Below are positions 30,418-37,547 of a stretch of DNA of 64,000 bases, piece by piece. Each line of letters starts with the position of its first letter. Within the stretch, counting starts at the first letter, position 1. This DNA comes from Croceibacterium segetis (GTDB lineage Bacteria; Pseudomonadota; Alphaproteobacteria; Sphingomonadales; Sphingomonadaceae), in contig NZ_JAANOZ010000002.1 of NCBI RefSeq assembly GCF_011320115.1, positions 124,001-188,000 on the forward strand, in the 5' to 3' direction. The notes beneath the pieces were generated by a model. That model saw only the letters and a list, made by a program, of their open reading frames with translations. It did no database searches and was not told the origin of the DNA. Made by a program: the position numbers and the translations under genes.

Positions 30418-31047
30418 TCACTCCGCCAGCTCCCCCAGCCGCTCGGCCACGGCGGCGAGGTCGGCGCGGAACAGGCGTTCCTGCTGTTCCTTCATCTCGT
30501 CCTTGAGGCGCAGGAGGTACGAAGGGTGCGCAGTGACCCACACCTCGGGGCCGTGCTCCTGCGGCAAGGGGTGGCCGCGCGTTTTCGAGATCGTCACCGA
30601 CTTGCCGAGGACCCCGCGTGCGGCGCTGCCGCCGAGCGCGAGCACGATTTTCGGCTGGACGATCGCCAGCTCGCCGTCGAGCCAGAAGCGGCAGATGTCG
30701 ATCTCCTTGCCGGTGGGCGACTGGTGCAGCCGCCGCTTGCCGCGCCAGACGAACTTGAAGTGCTTGACCGCGTTGGTGACGTAGACCTGCCGCCGGTCGA
30801 TCCCGGCCTCGACCAGGTAGCGATCGAGCAATTGCCCCGAGGGGCCGACGAACGGCTTGCCGGCGAGGTCTTCCTGCTCGCCCGGCTGCTCGCCGACGAC
30901 CATCAGCGCCGATTTCTTCAGCCCCTCGCCCATCACCGCCTGGTTTTCGAGGAAGCCGATCGGGCAGCGGCGGCATTCGTGGATCGCCTTCTCGATCCCC
31001 GCCAGCGTGGCGGGCGGTTTTCCGGCGTCGGGCAGGTCCTTGGCCAT
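30418..31047 (-). CDS. udgX: UdgX-type uracil-DNA glycosylase family protein
   Basis: Member of the uracil-DNA glycosylase superfamily, UdgX branch, 209 residues. Seen: an iron-sulfur CxxC (CRRCPIG, residues 25-28), motif A as VVGEQPGEQEDLAGKPFVGPSG, the branch-specific loop KRRLH at 104-108, and HPSYLLR near the end. In studied UdgX proteins the loop is KRRIH and its His becomes covalently joined to the uracil site, giving a tight protein-DNA complex instead of release. His108 is present here. The frame is open back to 31158, but that part crosses the LexA box, so I take the ATG at 31047. It precedes dnaE2 by one base. Confidence 0.88.
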   Translation of the reverse strand: MAKDLPDAGKPPATLAGIEKAIHECRRCPIGFLENQAVMGEGLKKSALMVVGEQPGEQEDLAGKPFVGPSGQLLDRYLVEAGIDRRQVYVTNAVKHFKFVWRGKRRLHQSPTGKEIDICRFWLDGELAIVQPKIVLALGGSAARGVLGKSVTISKTRGHPLPQEHGPEVWVTAHPSYLLRLKDEMKEQQERLFRADLAAVAERLGELAE

Positions 31048-31118
31048 CCTGGGTCTCGTGTAATTGCGCCCGATCTTCCAACGCGCGGGCGCAAGGAGAG
31101 GTTCGAGCGACTCGAATT

Positions 31119-31133
31119 GTTCCTGATATGTTC
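31119..31133 (-). promoter_or_regulatory. LexA (SOS) box of udgX-dnaE2
   Basis: GTTC-CTGATAT-GTTC, an exact match to the alphaproteobacterial LexA box GTTC-N7-GTTC, 72 bases ahead of the udgX start. It makes udgX-dnaE2 an SOS unit of its own. Confidence 0.85.
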
Positions 31134-31240
31134 TAAATTGCTTTCCTACAGCGGGCAACCTGTGACATGGTCGGCCTGCTCTTTCGAATCGTCGGTTTTT
31201 CGGTTTTCTCGAGTCCCGCGAGGTGTTTTCGGTTGGAAGA

Positions 31241-31330
31241 GTGTCACCCTGTCGAACTCACGTTACATATTGATTTTCAACGTATAACTGTTTTCTAACA
31301 GGGTGACAGGGTCCGTAAAGTGTCACCCTG
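31241..31330 (-). repeat. 90-bp three-arm GTGTCACCCTG repeat, copy A
   Basis: Three copies of an 11-base arm: GTGTCACCCTG at 31241-31251, CAGGGTGACAG at 31299-31309 and GTGTCACCCTG at 31320-31330. The last two form a hairpin directly at the imuB stop codon; an AT-rich core of 47 bases separates them from the first. A second element of the same length and plan is at 47338-47427. Confidence 0.8.
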
Positions 31331-33022
31331 TCAGGCGCACAGCCCCTGCAGGAACCATTCGGGCGGCCCGCCGCGCCCGTCGCCCACGAGACCGTGGCGA
31401 TAGATCCAGTAGCGGCGGCCCTCGCCGTCCTCGATCCGGTAATAGTCGCGCAGCCGCACGGTCGATTTCTCGCGCCACCATTCGGGCGCGATGCGCTCGG
31501 GGCCCTCGACGCGGGCGACTTCGTGGACCTGCCCGCGCCAGCGGAAGCGCTGCGGGAAACCGTCGGGGGTCGCGTAGAGCACCGCGATCGCCTCCGCGCG
31601 GTCGAGCAGCTTCAAGGGACGCTGGTGGAAAGCGAGTTGCCCCTGGCTCGCCGGTTCGGGCGCGAGCGGGGGCTGCCAGCGCTGGGCGCGCTCGGGGATA
31701 TGGCTGGGGTAAGCGACCGGGCGGCGCACGGCCCTCTCGCCGAGCCGCACGGTCAGCCGGTCGACGCATTCGGCGAGGCTGGTGCCGTGCGCTTCGGCGG
31801 CGGCCTCGAAGTCGGCTTGCGCCAGCGGCAGAGCCTCGGTCCAGCTGGCCCTGAGGCGCAGCAACTCGATGCCGAAGCCGGCGTCGACGTCGTCGAGCTT
31901 GCCGGCGAACAGCCGGGCGATATGCGCCGGGTCGCGCGTCGCGGCGGCGAATTCGAGGCGGCGGACGATGACCTCGCCGTCGACCCGCCAGAGGCCCAGC
32001 TCGAGCCGCCGCGCTCCTTGCGCCTTGCCTTCGAGCTCGCGCGCCATGTCGGCGGCAAGGTCGCCGAGCACCCGGTCGAGCAGCGCACGGTGGCGGATCG
32101 GTTCCATCAGCCGCCGCTGGACCAGCGGATCGGGCGTGGCGACGACCGGCAGCAGCGGCTCGGGCGCACGGCCGAGCAGCTGGTCGAGCCGGAGCAGCGG
32201 ATTGGCTTCGGGCGAGCGGCTGCGGAAACGCCGGTGCAGCGCGTCGCGGCCGATCGTGTGGAGCTGGCCAAGCCGCTTGAGCCCGAGGCGGCGCAGCACG
32301 GTGAGCACGTCGTCGTCGAGCCTGAGCGCGGCGACGGGGAGGTTGGCGAGCATATCCTCCCCGGGACGGGGAGGTGGCAGCCCGCAGGGCTGACGGAGGG
32401 GGTTCTCGTCCTCGAGCGGCGGTGCGTGCGGCGAACCCCCTCCACCGCGCTGCGCACGGTCCCCCTCCCCGTCCCGGGGAGGATTGGCAAGAATCGCCCT
32501 CCCCGGCCCGAAGTGCGCCAGCGCCCAGGCGGCGCCCGCGGTCGGGGCGATGGCGAGGCGTGCGGCCAGGCCGCGCTTGGCGAACGCCGCCTGCGCATCG
32601 GCGAGAAGCGGCGTCTCGCCGCCGAACAAGTGCCCGACCGCGCTGACGTCGACCAGCAGGGCGTCGGGCGCATCGAGCGCGCTCCACGGCCCCCAACGCT
32701 GCGCCCACAGGGCGAGGCTTGCAAGGAACGCAAGGTCGCCCGCCGGATCGCTCGGCGCGACCTTCAGCCCGGGGCACAGCGCCCGCGCATCGGCGAGCCG
32801 CATGCCCGGCCGCGCTCCCGCCGCAAGCCCGGCCTGGTTCGCCGCTTCGATCCGCGGCCCGTGCGCGGTCTCGGCGGTGAGCACCCAGGGTTCGGCGTCG
32901 GCGCCCTCCCCCGCCGTGCAGCCTTCAGCCAGCCGCCAGCGATCGATCGCCAGCCGCAAAAGCCAGATCGCCATGATCCGGCGCGGGGGCAATGCGATCG
33001 GCGGCGAGGACGTGTCCGTCAT
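31331..33022 (-). CDS. imuB: ImuB, inactive Y-family polymerase adaptor of the SOS mutasome
   Basis: Y-family-like protein that lacks polymerase activity in characterised relatives and ties DnaE2 and ImuA to the sliding clamp. The 563 residues begin with the Y-family N-terminal part (RRIMAIWLLRLAIDRWR, then ALLVDVSAVGHLFGGE and ARLAIAPTAGAAWALAHFG), the helix-hairpin region (LKRLGQLHTIGRDALHRRF) and a C-terminal region with the WWREK segment near the end. In-frame palindromic DNA adds residues 180-223. The start at 33022 lies within imuA (98-base overlap); an ATG at 32974 is the alternative. The 3' end abuts repeat copy A. Confidence 0.9.
   Translation of the reverse strand: MTDTSSPPIALPPRRIMAIWLLRLAIDRWRLAEGCTAGEGADAEPWVLTAETAHGPRIEAANQAGLAAGARPGMRLADARALCPGLKVAPSDPAGDLAFLASLALWAQRWGPWSALDAPDALLVDVSAVGHLFGGETPLLADAQAAFAKRGLAARLAIAPTAGAAWALAHFGPGRAILANPPRDGEGDRAQRGGGGSPHAPPLEDENPLRQPCGLPPPRPGEDMLANLPVAALRLDDDVLTVLRRLGLKRLGQLHTIGRDALHRRFRSRSPEANPLLRLDQLLGRAPEPLLPVVATPDPLVQRRLMEPIRHRALLDRVLGDLAADMARELEGKAQGARRLELGLWRVDGEVIVRRLEFAAATRDPAHIARLFAGKLDDVDAGFGIELLRLRASWTEALPLAQADFEAAAEAHGTSLAECVDRLTVRLGERAVRRPVAYPSHIPERAQRWQPPLAPEPASQGQLAFHQRPLKLLDRAEAIAVLYATPDGFPQRFRWRGQVHEVARVEGPERIAPEWWREKSTVRLRDYYRIEDGEGRRYWIYRHGLVGDGRGGPPEWFLQGLCA
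32355..32483. repeat. Palindromic repeat inserted in frame in imuB
   Basis: A 129-base (43-codon) element with perfect 20-base outer arms (32355-32374 and 32464-32483, TCCTCCCCGGGACGGGGAGG and complement) and perfect 11-base inner arms (32395-32405 and 32433-32443, GGAGGGGGTTC and complement). It is flanked by near-identical 11-mers, TTGGCGAGCAT (32343-32353) and TTGGCAAGAAT (32484-32494), which read as a diverged target duplication and give LAN on both sides in the protein. The unit is unlike the one in dnaE2, so two different repeats hit two genes of one system. Confidence 0.85.
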
Positions 33023-33650
33023 CGCGCAGGATCCATTCTCCAGGGGTATGGCCGCGGGCGCGGAACAGCTCGGCCTGCCAGCGCGGCGGGCCCGGCGCGA
33101 AGGGGTTCCAGCGCGGGCCAAGCGATGGCGCCGAGCGCACCTGCCAGCGCATCCGCGCCGAGCCCAGGTCGCGCGCCGCGTCGAGCCGCACCAGCACCAG
33201 CGGCACGCCGTGCTTCTCGGCCGCAAGGCTGAGCCGGCGCGAGGCGGTGAAGTCGAGCGCCTTGGGGTTGCCCGCCAGCTCGCCGATCACGAACGCCAGG
33301 TCGCGGCAGCGCACCCCTTCCTCGAGCGCGAACAGCAGGTCCTCGGGCGTCCTGGCGGCGACGTGGATCAGCCGGTGGCGCAGCGGCTCCGGTAAGCCGG
33401 GGCGATAGGGCCGCCCGCCGAGGCGCAGCGCGGCAGTGTCCTGCACCCACAGCACCGAGCGCTGGCCCAGCTCCAGCCCGTCCATCGCCAGCGCCAGCGC
33501 CGCGGCTGCCCCGCTCGCCTCGCGCGCCGACGCGAAGACCTCGCTGTGCCGCGCACCGCCAAGCCCCGGGCGCCAGCGCCCAGAGTGTTTCAGGGCCCGC
33601 TCGCCCAGCGGGGCAAGCTCTCCGGCCTTGATGAAAGCGGACAGGTCCAT
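32925..33650 (-). CDS. imuA: ImuA, RecA-like SOS mutasome protein
   Basis: ImuA proteins resemble RecA/SulA and act with ImuB and DnaE2 in damage-induced mutagenesis. The 241 residues show a RecA-core pattern: HSEVFASAREASGAAAALALAM, then RSVLWVQDTAALRLGG (strand and Walker-B-like region), RHRLIHVAARTPEDLLFALEEGVRC, and FVIGELAGNPKALDFTASRRLSLAAEKHGVPLVLVR, typical of the family; a true Walker A is not seen. First gene of the imuAB unit, preceded by a LexA box 21 bases upstream, and overlapping imuB. Confidence 0.9.
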   Translation of the reverse strand: MDLSAFIKAGELAPLGERALKHSGRWRPGLGGARHSEVFASAREASGAAAALALAMDGLELGQRSVLWVQDTAALRLGGRPYRPGLPEPLRHRLIHVAARTPEDLLFALEEGVRCRDLAFVIGELAGNPKALDFTASRRLSLAAEKHGVPLVLVRLDAARDLGSARMRWQVRSAPSLGPRWNPFAPGPPRWQAELFRARGHTPGEWILRDDGHVLAADRIAPAPDHGDLAFAAGDRSLAAG

Positions 33651-33670
33651 GACAGCGAATCGACTCCTAT

Positions 33671-33685
33671 GTTCGCTTTATGTTC
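33671..33685 (-). promoter_or_regulatory. LexA (SOS) box of imuA-imuB
   Basis: GTTC-GCTTTAT-GTTC, an exact GTTC-N7-GTTC site ending 21 bases ahead of the imuA start. A third GTTC lies at 33692, one base short of the same spacing. Confidence 0.85.
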
Positions 33686-33807
33686 CCCTTCGTTCCGATT
33701 CGCAATCGTCGCATGGGCCGTCCGTTTCGACGCGGCCGGCGGGAACCGCGCACCGCGGCAAGCCGTTGTTTAGACACGATGCACGAGACGCGTTCGTCAC
33801 GCGCGTA

Positions 33808-33833
33808 GGGGCCGTCTCCCGGGAGACGGCCCC
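33808..33833. terminator. Candidate terminator between imuA and the PA2169-like gene
   Basis: A perfect 26-base palindrome, GGGGCCGTCTCCC followed by its complement, 21 bases past the end of the PA2169-like gene. No clear T run on the minus strand; GTTTCAT follows on the plus strand. Confidence 0.5.
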
Positions 33834-33854
33834 GTTTCATGTGGGATCGGCGGC

Positions 33855-34310
33855 TTAGTCGGCGTGCGCCATGCCGTGTTTCATCTGGCTCGCGCGGTCG
33901 TGCCCCTTGCGGATCGAGGCGAACGACTTCTCGAGCAAGCCACGGCTCTCCGGCGACAGCTCGTCGTCCTTCATCGCGGCCTCGAACTTCTCCTTGATGT
34001 AATCCTCGCCGCGCTCGACTTCGTTGACGATCGCCTGCTCGTCGCGCCCGGTGATCGCCGACTTGAGATTGACCCAGCCGCGATGGGCGGCGCCGGCGGT
34101 CGAGCTTTCGGTTTCGGGGTCCCCGCCCAGCGAACGGACATGCGCCTGCAGGTCGGCTGCGACCTGGCTGCGCTCCTCCGCCATCTGGTTGAAGAACTGC
34201 TGGTGCGTGGAGTTTTCGCTGGCTTCCGCCGACTCCCGATAACCCTTCATGCTGTCGAGCGTGGTGGCGATAAGCGTATTGAGAACAGTGGTGTCGTGCG
34301 AATTGTCCAT
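33855..34310 (-). CDS. PA2169-family four-helix-bundle protein (DUF2383)
   Basis: A 151-residue soluble helical protein. DUF2383/PA2169 proteins are ferritin-like bundles; their role is unknown, often stress related. Seen: TLIATTLDSMKGYRESAEAS, HQQFFNQMAEERSQVAADLQAHVRSLGGDPE, AHRGWVNLKSAITGRDEQAIVNEVERGEDYI and the end helix KGHDRASQMKHGMAHAD. The start at 34310 has AAGGAGGCC upstream. Stands alone between imuA and murA. Confidence 0.85.
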   Translation of the reverse strand: MDNSHDTTVLNTLIATTLDSMKGYRESAEASENSTHQQFFNQMAEERSQVAADLQAHVRSLGGDPETESSTAGAAHRGWVNLKSAITGRDEQAIVNEVERGEDYIKEKFEAAMKDDELSPESRGLLEKSFASIRKGHDRASQMKHGMAHAD

Positions 34311-34422
34311 GAATGGCCTCCTTGATGGAATGTGTCCACCAAGCGCGCCAGCCCTTGTCCCGTTCCGTCGGTTGGCCGTCAACCCGACCAGCCGCACCGT
34401 GGACGGGCCTAGGCGCGCAGGC

Positions 34423-35715
34423 TCAGTCCATCCATTGCACGTCGGCGCCCAGCGCGACGAAATTGTCGACGAAATTGGGGTGCGCGCGGCGGATCGGATC
34501 GGCGTCGAGGATGGTCGATTCGCCTTCGATCGAGCTCGCGACCATCAGCAGCGCGATCGCCACGCGGATGATGTACGGGCTGGTGACCGTCGCCGGCGCC
34601 AGTTCCTCGCCGCCGAAGGTGATCAGGCGGTGCGGATCGCACAGCAGGGTATGGCCGCCGAACAGGCTCAGTTCGGTGTGCCAGGTCAGGCCGCCCTCGT
34701 AGACCTTGTTCCAGAACATCGTCTGGCCCTCGGCCTTGACGCCAAGAGCGATGAAGATCGGCAGCAAGTCGGCCGGAATGTAAGGCCAGGGGGCGGCCTC
34801 GACCTTGGTGATCAGGTGGGAGGTGAAGTTCTCACGCACCTTGAGCCGTTCAGGCGCGGCCAGGCGCGACCAGCCGTTCGCATGCTCGACGTCGGCGCCG
34901 AACTTGCCGAAGGTGCGGTCGATCAGGTCGAAGTGCTCGGGACAGCCGTTGCGCACCGAAATGTCGCCGCCGGTGACCGCTGATAGCGCGAGGAACGTCG
35001 CGATCTCATGGAAATCGTCGTTGAAGGTGTAGTCGGTGCCGCCGAGCTTGGTCCCGCCCTCGATCGAGACCATCGAGGTGCCCTTGCCGATGATCGTCGC
35101 ACCGCACGCCTGCAGAAAGTCGCACATCTCCTGCACGTGCGGCTCGCACGCGGCGTTGACGATCTGCGAGGTTCCCTTGACGGTCAGCGCGCTGAGGATG
35201 AAATTCTCGGTCGTCGTGACCGAGGCGTATTCGAGCCACATCCTCGCGGCCTGGCCCTTGCCGGTGACGCGGAAGACGATCTCGTGGCCCGACTGGCTGA
35301 CTTCGGCGCCGAACGCGCGGAACACCTCGACGTGGGGGTCGATCTCGCGGGCGCCGAGGGTACAGCCCTTGACCTCGTGCTCGAGCCGCGCCTCGCCGAG
35401 ACGCTCGAGCAGCCCCGGAATCATCATGATCGACGCGCGCATGGCCTGCGGCAGCGTCGCCCGCGCGCCGGGGGGAATCGTCGAATGGTCGATCGTCAGG
35501 ACCTTGTCAGCGCGGTCCCAGTCGACCGTCGAGCCGAGCTCGCCGAAGAAGCGCACGATCCGCTCGACGTCGGTGATCTCGGGCACGTTGCGCAGCCGGA
35601 CCGGAGCGTCGGTCAGCAGCGTGGCGCACAGCACCGGCAGCACCGCGTTCTTGTTCGCCGACGGCTCGATTTGTCCCGTCAGCGGACGGCCGCCGCGCAC
35701 CAGCAGCGAACTCAT
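34423..35715 (-). CDS. murA: MurA-family enolpyruvyl transferase, divergent
   Basis: UDP-GlcNAc 1-carboxyvinyltransferase family, the first committed step of peptidoglycan synthesis. The 430 residues align with MurA across the whole length: the Lys-Asn pair in SANKNAVLP (one residue longer than usual), Arg in AMRASIMM, the catalytic Cys118 and Arg in GCTLGAR, an Asp in IPADLLP where the catalytic Asp lies, and an Arg in SPYIIRVA. The surrounding sequence is far from standard MurA (usual GGCTIGARPVDLH and FPTDMQ blocks are changed), so this may be a second, specialised copy. It lies 22 bases after folE on the same strand. Confidence 0.8.
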   Translation of the reverse strand: MSSLLVRGGRPLTGQIEPSANKNAVLPVLCATLLTDAPVRLRNVPEITDVERIVRFFGELGSTVDWDRADKVLTIDHSTIPPGARATLPQAMRASIMMIPGLLERLGEARLEHEVKGCTLGAREIDPHVEVFRAFGAEVSQSGHEIVFRVTGKGQAARMWLEYASVTTTENFILSALTVKGTSQIVNAACEPHVQEMCDFLQACGATIIGKGTSMVSIEGGTKLGGTDYTFNDDFHEIATFLALSAVTGGDISVRNGCPEHFDLIDRTFGKFGADVEHANGWSRLAAPERLKVRENFTSHLITKVEAAPWPYIPADLLPIFIALGVKAEGQTMFWNKVYEGGLTWHTELSLFGGHTLLCDPHRLITFGGEELAPATVTSPYIIRVAIALLMVASSIEGESTILDADPIRRAHPNFVDNFVALGADVQWMD

Positions 35716-35737
35716 ATCGTCATGTCCCGAATGTCCC

Positions 35738-36346
35738 TCAGTAACCCATCAACTTCAGCACTTCCTCACGGCTGCGCTGGTCGCTGCGGAAGATGCCCAT
35801 GACCCGGCTGGTGATCATCGTAACGCCCGGCGTGCGCACGCCTCGCGCCGTCATGCATGCATGGCTCGCGTCGATCACCACCGCAACCCCACGCGGCTTG
35901 AGGTTGTCCCAGATGCATTGGGCAACCTCCGCCGTGAGCTTTTCTTGGATCTGCAGCCGCCTGGCATAGCCGTGGAGTACGCGGGCGAGCTTCGAAATTC
36001 CGACGACATGGTCGGTCGGCAGGTAGGCGATCGCCGCCTTGCCGATGATCGGCGCCATGTGGTGTTCGCAATGGCTCTGGAACGGGATGTCCTTGAGCAG
36101 CACGATCTCGTCGTATCCGCCGACTTCCTCGAACACACGGCTGAGGTGGATTGCCGGGTCTTCGGTGTAACCGAGGCAGTATTCCTTCCACGCGCGCGCC
36201 ACGCGCGAGGGCGTGTCGACCAGGCCTTCGCGAGTCGGATCATCGCCCGCCCAGCGGATCAGGGTGCGGATCGCCTCCTGCACTTCGTCGGGTACCGGCG
36301 GCTTGCCGCGCGGATCGTCTTCGTCGGGACCTACCAGGCTGCTCAT
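35738..36346 (-). CDS. folE: GTP cyclohydrolase I
   Basis: Opens GTP to dihydroneopterin triphosphate, first step of folate (tetrahydropterin) synthesis. The 202 residues contain GDDPTREGLVDTPSRVARAW, the zinc ligands Cys and His in FQSHCEHHMAPI, HGYARRLQIQEKLT and SHACMTARGVR with the third Cys. This is the classical zinc-dependent FolE, not the FolE2 type. Followed by the murA-like gene. Confidence 0.97.
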   Translation of the reverse strand: MSSLVGPDEDDPRGKPPVPDEVQEAIRTLIRWAGDDPTREGLVDTPSRVARAWKEYCLGYTEDPAIHLSRVFEEVGGYDEIVLLKDIPFQSHCEHHMAPIIGKAAIAYLPTDHVVGISKLARVLHGYARRLQIQEKLTAEVAQCIWDNLKPRGVAVVIDASHACMTARGVRTPGVTMITSRVMGIFRSDQRSREEVLKLMGY

Positions 36347-36432
36347 CGGCGCATTTCCGTTTCGTCTGCCATCGCGCTCTCGCGCGGGCTAATAGGCTGG
36401 CAAAACGGAAAAGACCACGCCCGGGCGCGATG

Positions 36433-36924
36433 CTAGGCTTTCGCTTCCTCGAGCCGTTCCGGCGTGACCTCCGCCTCAGCGCGCTCCGCCTGTTTGCGGC
36501 GGTCGAACACCGCCCGCATGTGCTGCTCGTCTTCCTCGGTGAGATAGCGCGCGTAATCGTGGAAATTCTCGCTCTCCTCCTCGTCGATGTGATGGAGATA
36601 ACGATCACGCAGCGCCCTGAACTTGGTCATCCACGCGCCCGAGGACATCGGTGTAGCCGCGAGATCGTTGAGCAGCTCCTGGATTTCCTGGTGCTCGGCG
36701 ACCGAATGACGTGTCTCGTCGGTAGTCTCGGGCTTGCGCATCATCGTCGAATAGAGCGCCTGCTCCTCGGCCGCGGCGTGGCTCTTGATCTCTCTGGTGA
36801 GCCGCTCGAACAATTCGGCGCGTTCCTCGCTCTCGCCCTGGGTTTCGCCAAGCGCGTCGAGCAGGTCACGATGAAGTTCATGATCCATGATGAGCCGCCC
36901 GAAGATGTCGAGACTGGATGTCAT
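36433..36924 (-). CDS. Hemerythrin HHE domain protein
   Basis: A 163-residue helical protein with the spaced His/Glu pattern of a di-iron hemerythrin: MDHELHRDLLDAL, SHAAAEEQALYSTM, SVAEHQEIQELL and YLHHIDEEESENF. Such proteins bind oxygen, NO or iron, or sense redox state; which one applies here is unknown. Divergent from the metallopeptidase gene at 37028 with a 103-base gap. Confidence 0.9.
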   Translation of the reverse strand: MTSSLDIFGRLIMDHELHRDLLDALGETQGESEERAELFERLTREIKSHAAAEEQALYSTMMRKPETTDETRHSVAEHQEIQELLNDLAATPMSSGAWMTKFRALRDRYLHHIDEEESENFHDYARYLTEEDEQHMRAVFDRRKQAERAEAEVTPERLEEAKA

Positions 36925-37027
36925 GTCGTGCTCCTGTTCGCGCTTTCATGACTTGAACAGGCGAACAACGCCGCGGTTCCGCCGCTCGGATGTTGGCGGG
37001 GCGCGGGCAAAGGCCCATATCGTCGAC

Positions 37028-37432
37028 ATGACAGGATCGCGTGACGCTATGCCCGAGAGCGGAGAGATGGAGGCAATGGCCCGCGCGGCGCTGAACGCGC
37101 TCCCACCTCGCTTCCGCGGTCATCTGGCCGATGTCGTCGTGCGGGTCGAAGAGTTCGCCACGTCCGAACAGCTCTCCGCGGTCGGTCTCGATGACAAATG
37201 GGAGCTCAGCGGTCTCTACGAAGGCCGCCCGTTGTCGGAACGATCGATCTGGGACGCCGCCGAGATGCCGGCTATCGTCACGTTGTTCCGTCAGCCGCTT
37301 CTGCACGAGTGGCGCACGACCGGCGAGCAGCTCGCCGAACTGATCACTCACGTTGTGGTCCACGAAATCGGACATCATTTCGGGTTCACCGATGAGACGA
37401 TGCATCGGCTCGAGGACGGCGAGGACTTCTAG
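37028..37432 (+). CDS. Zincin-type metallopeptidase family protein
   Basis: A 134-residue protein of the small zincin-like family with ITHVVVHEIGHHFGFTDE, an HExxH motif with a third ligand His four residues on, which is the whole zinc site. The preceding segment has the family word SGLYEGRPLSERSIWDAAEMPAIVTLFRQPLLHEW. Substrates are unknown. The start could also be the ATG at 37049 or 37067; the ATG at 37028 is the first in frame. Confidence 0.83.
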   Translation: MTGSRDAMPESGEMEAMARAALNALPPRFRGHLADVVVRVEEFATSEQLSAVGLDDKWELSGLYEGRPLSERSIWDAAEMPAIVTLFRQPLLHEWRTTGEQLAELITHVVVHEIGHHFGFTDETMHRLEDGEDF

Positions 37433-37547
37433 AGCGAACCACAAACGCACTACGCGGCTCCGCTGTGTGACTTTCAAGATTCTTAGGATTTTGCAGTTAG
37501 CTCCGTGGCGTCGGAGCCGATCGCCGGACCGGCCAGGGGATCTTGCG

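Noticed and set aside
31048-31158. N-terminal extension of UdgX
   Set aside because: The extension covers the LexA box and has no family similarity; known UdgX proteins start near the ATG at 31047.
32925-33650. imuA as a recA copy
   Set aside because: It has a RecA-like core but lacks Walker A and the RecA C-terminus; the place beside imuB and the LexA box fit ImuA.
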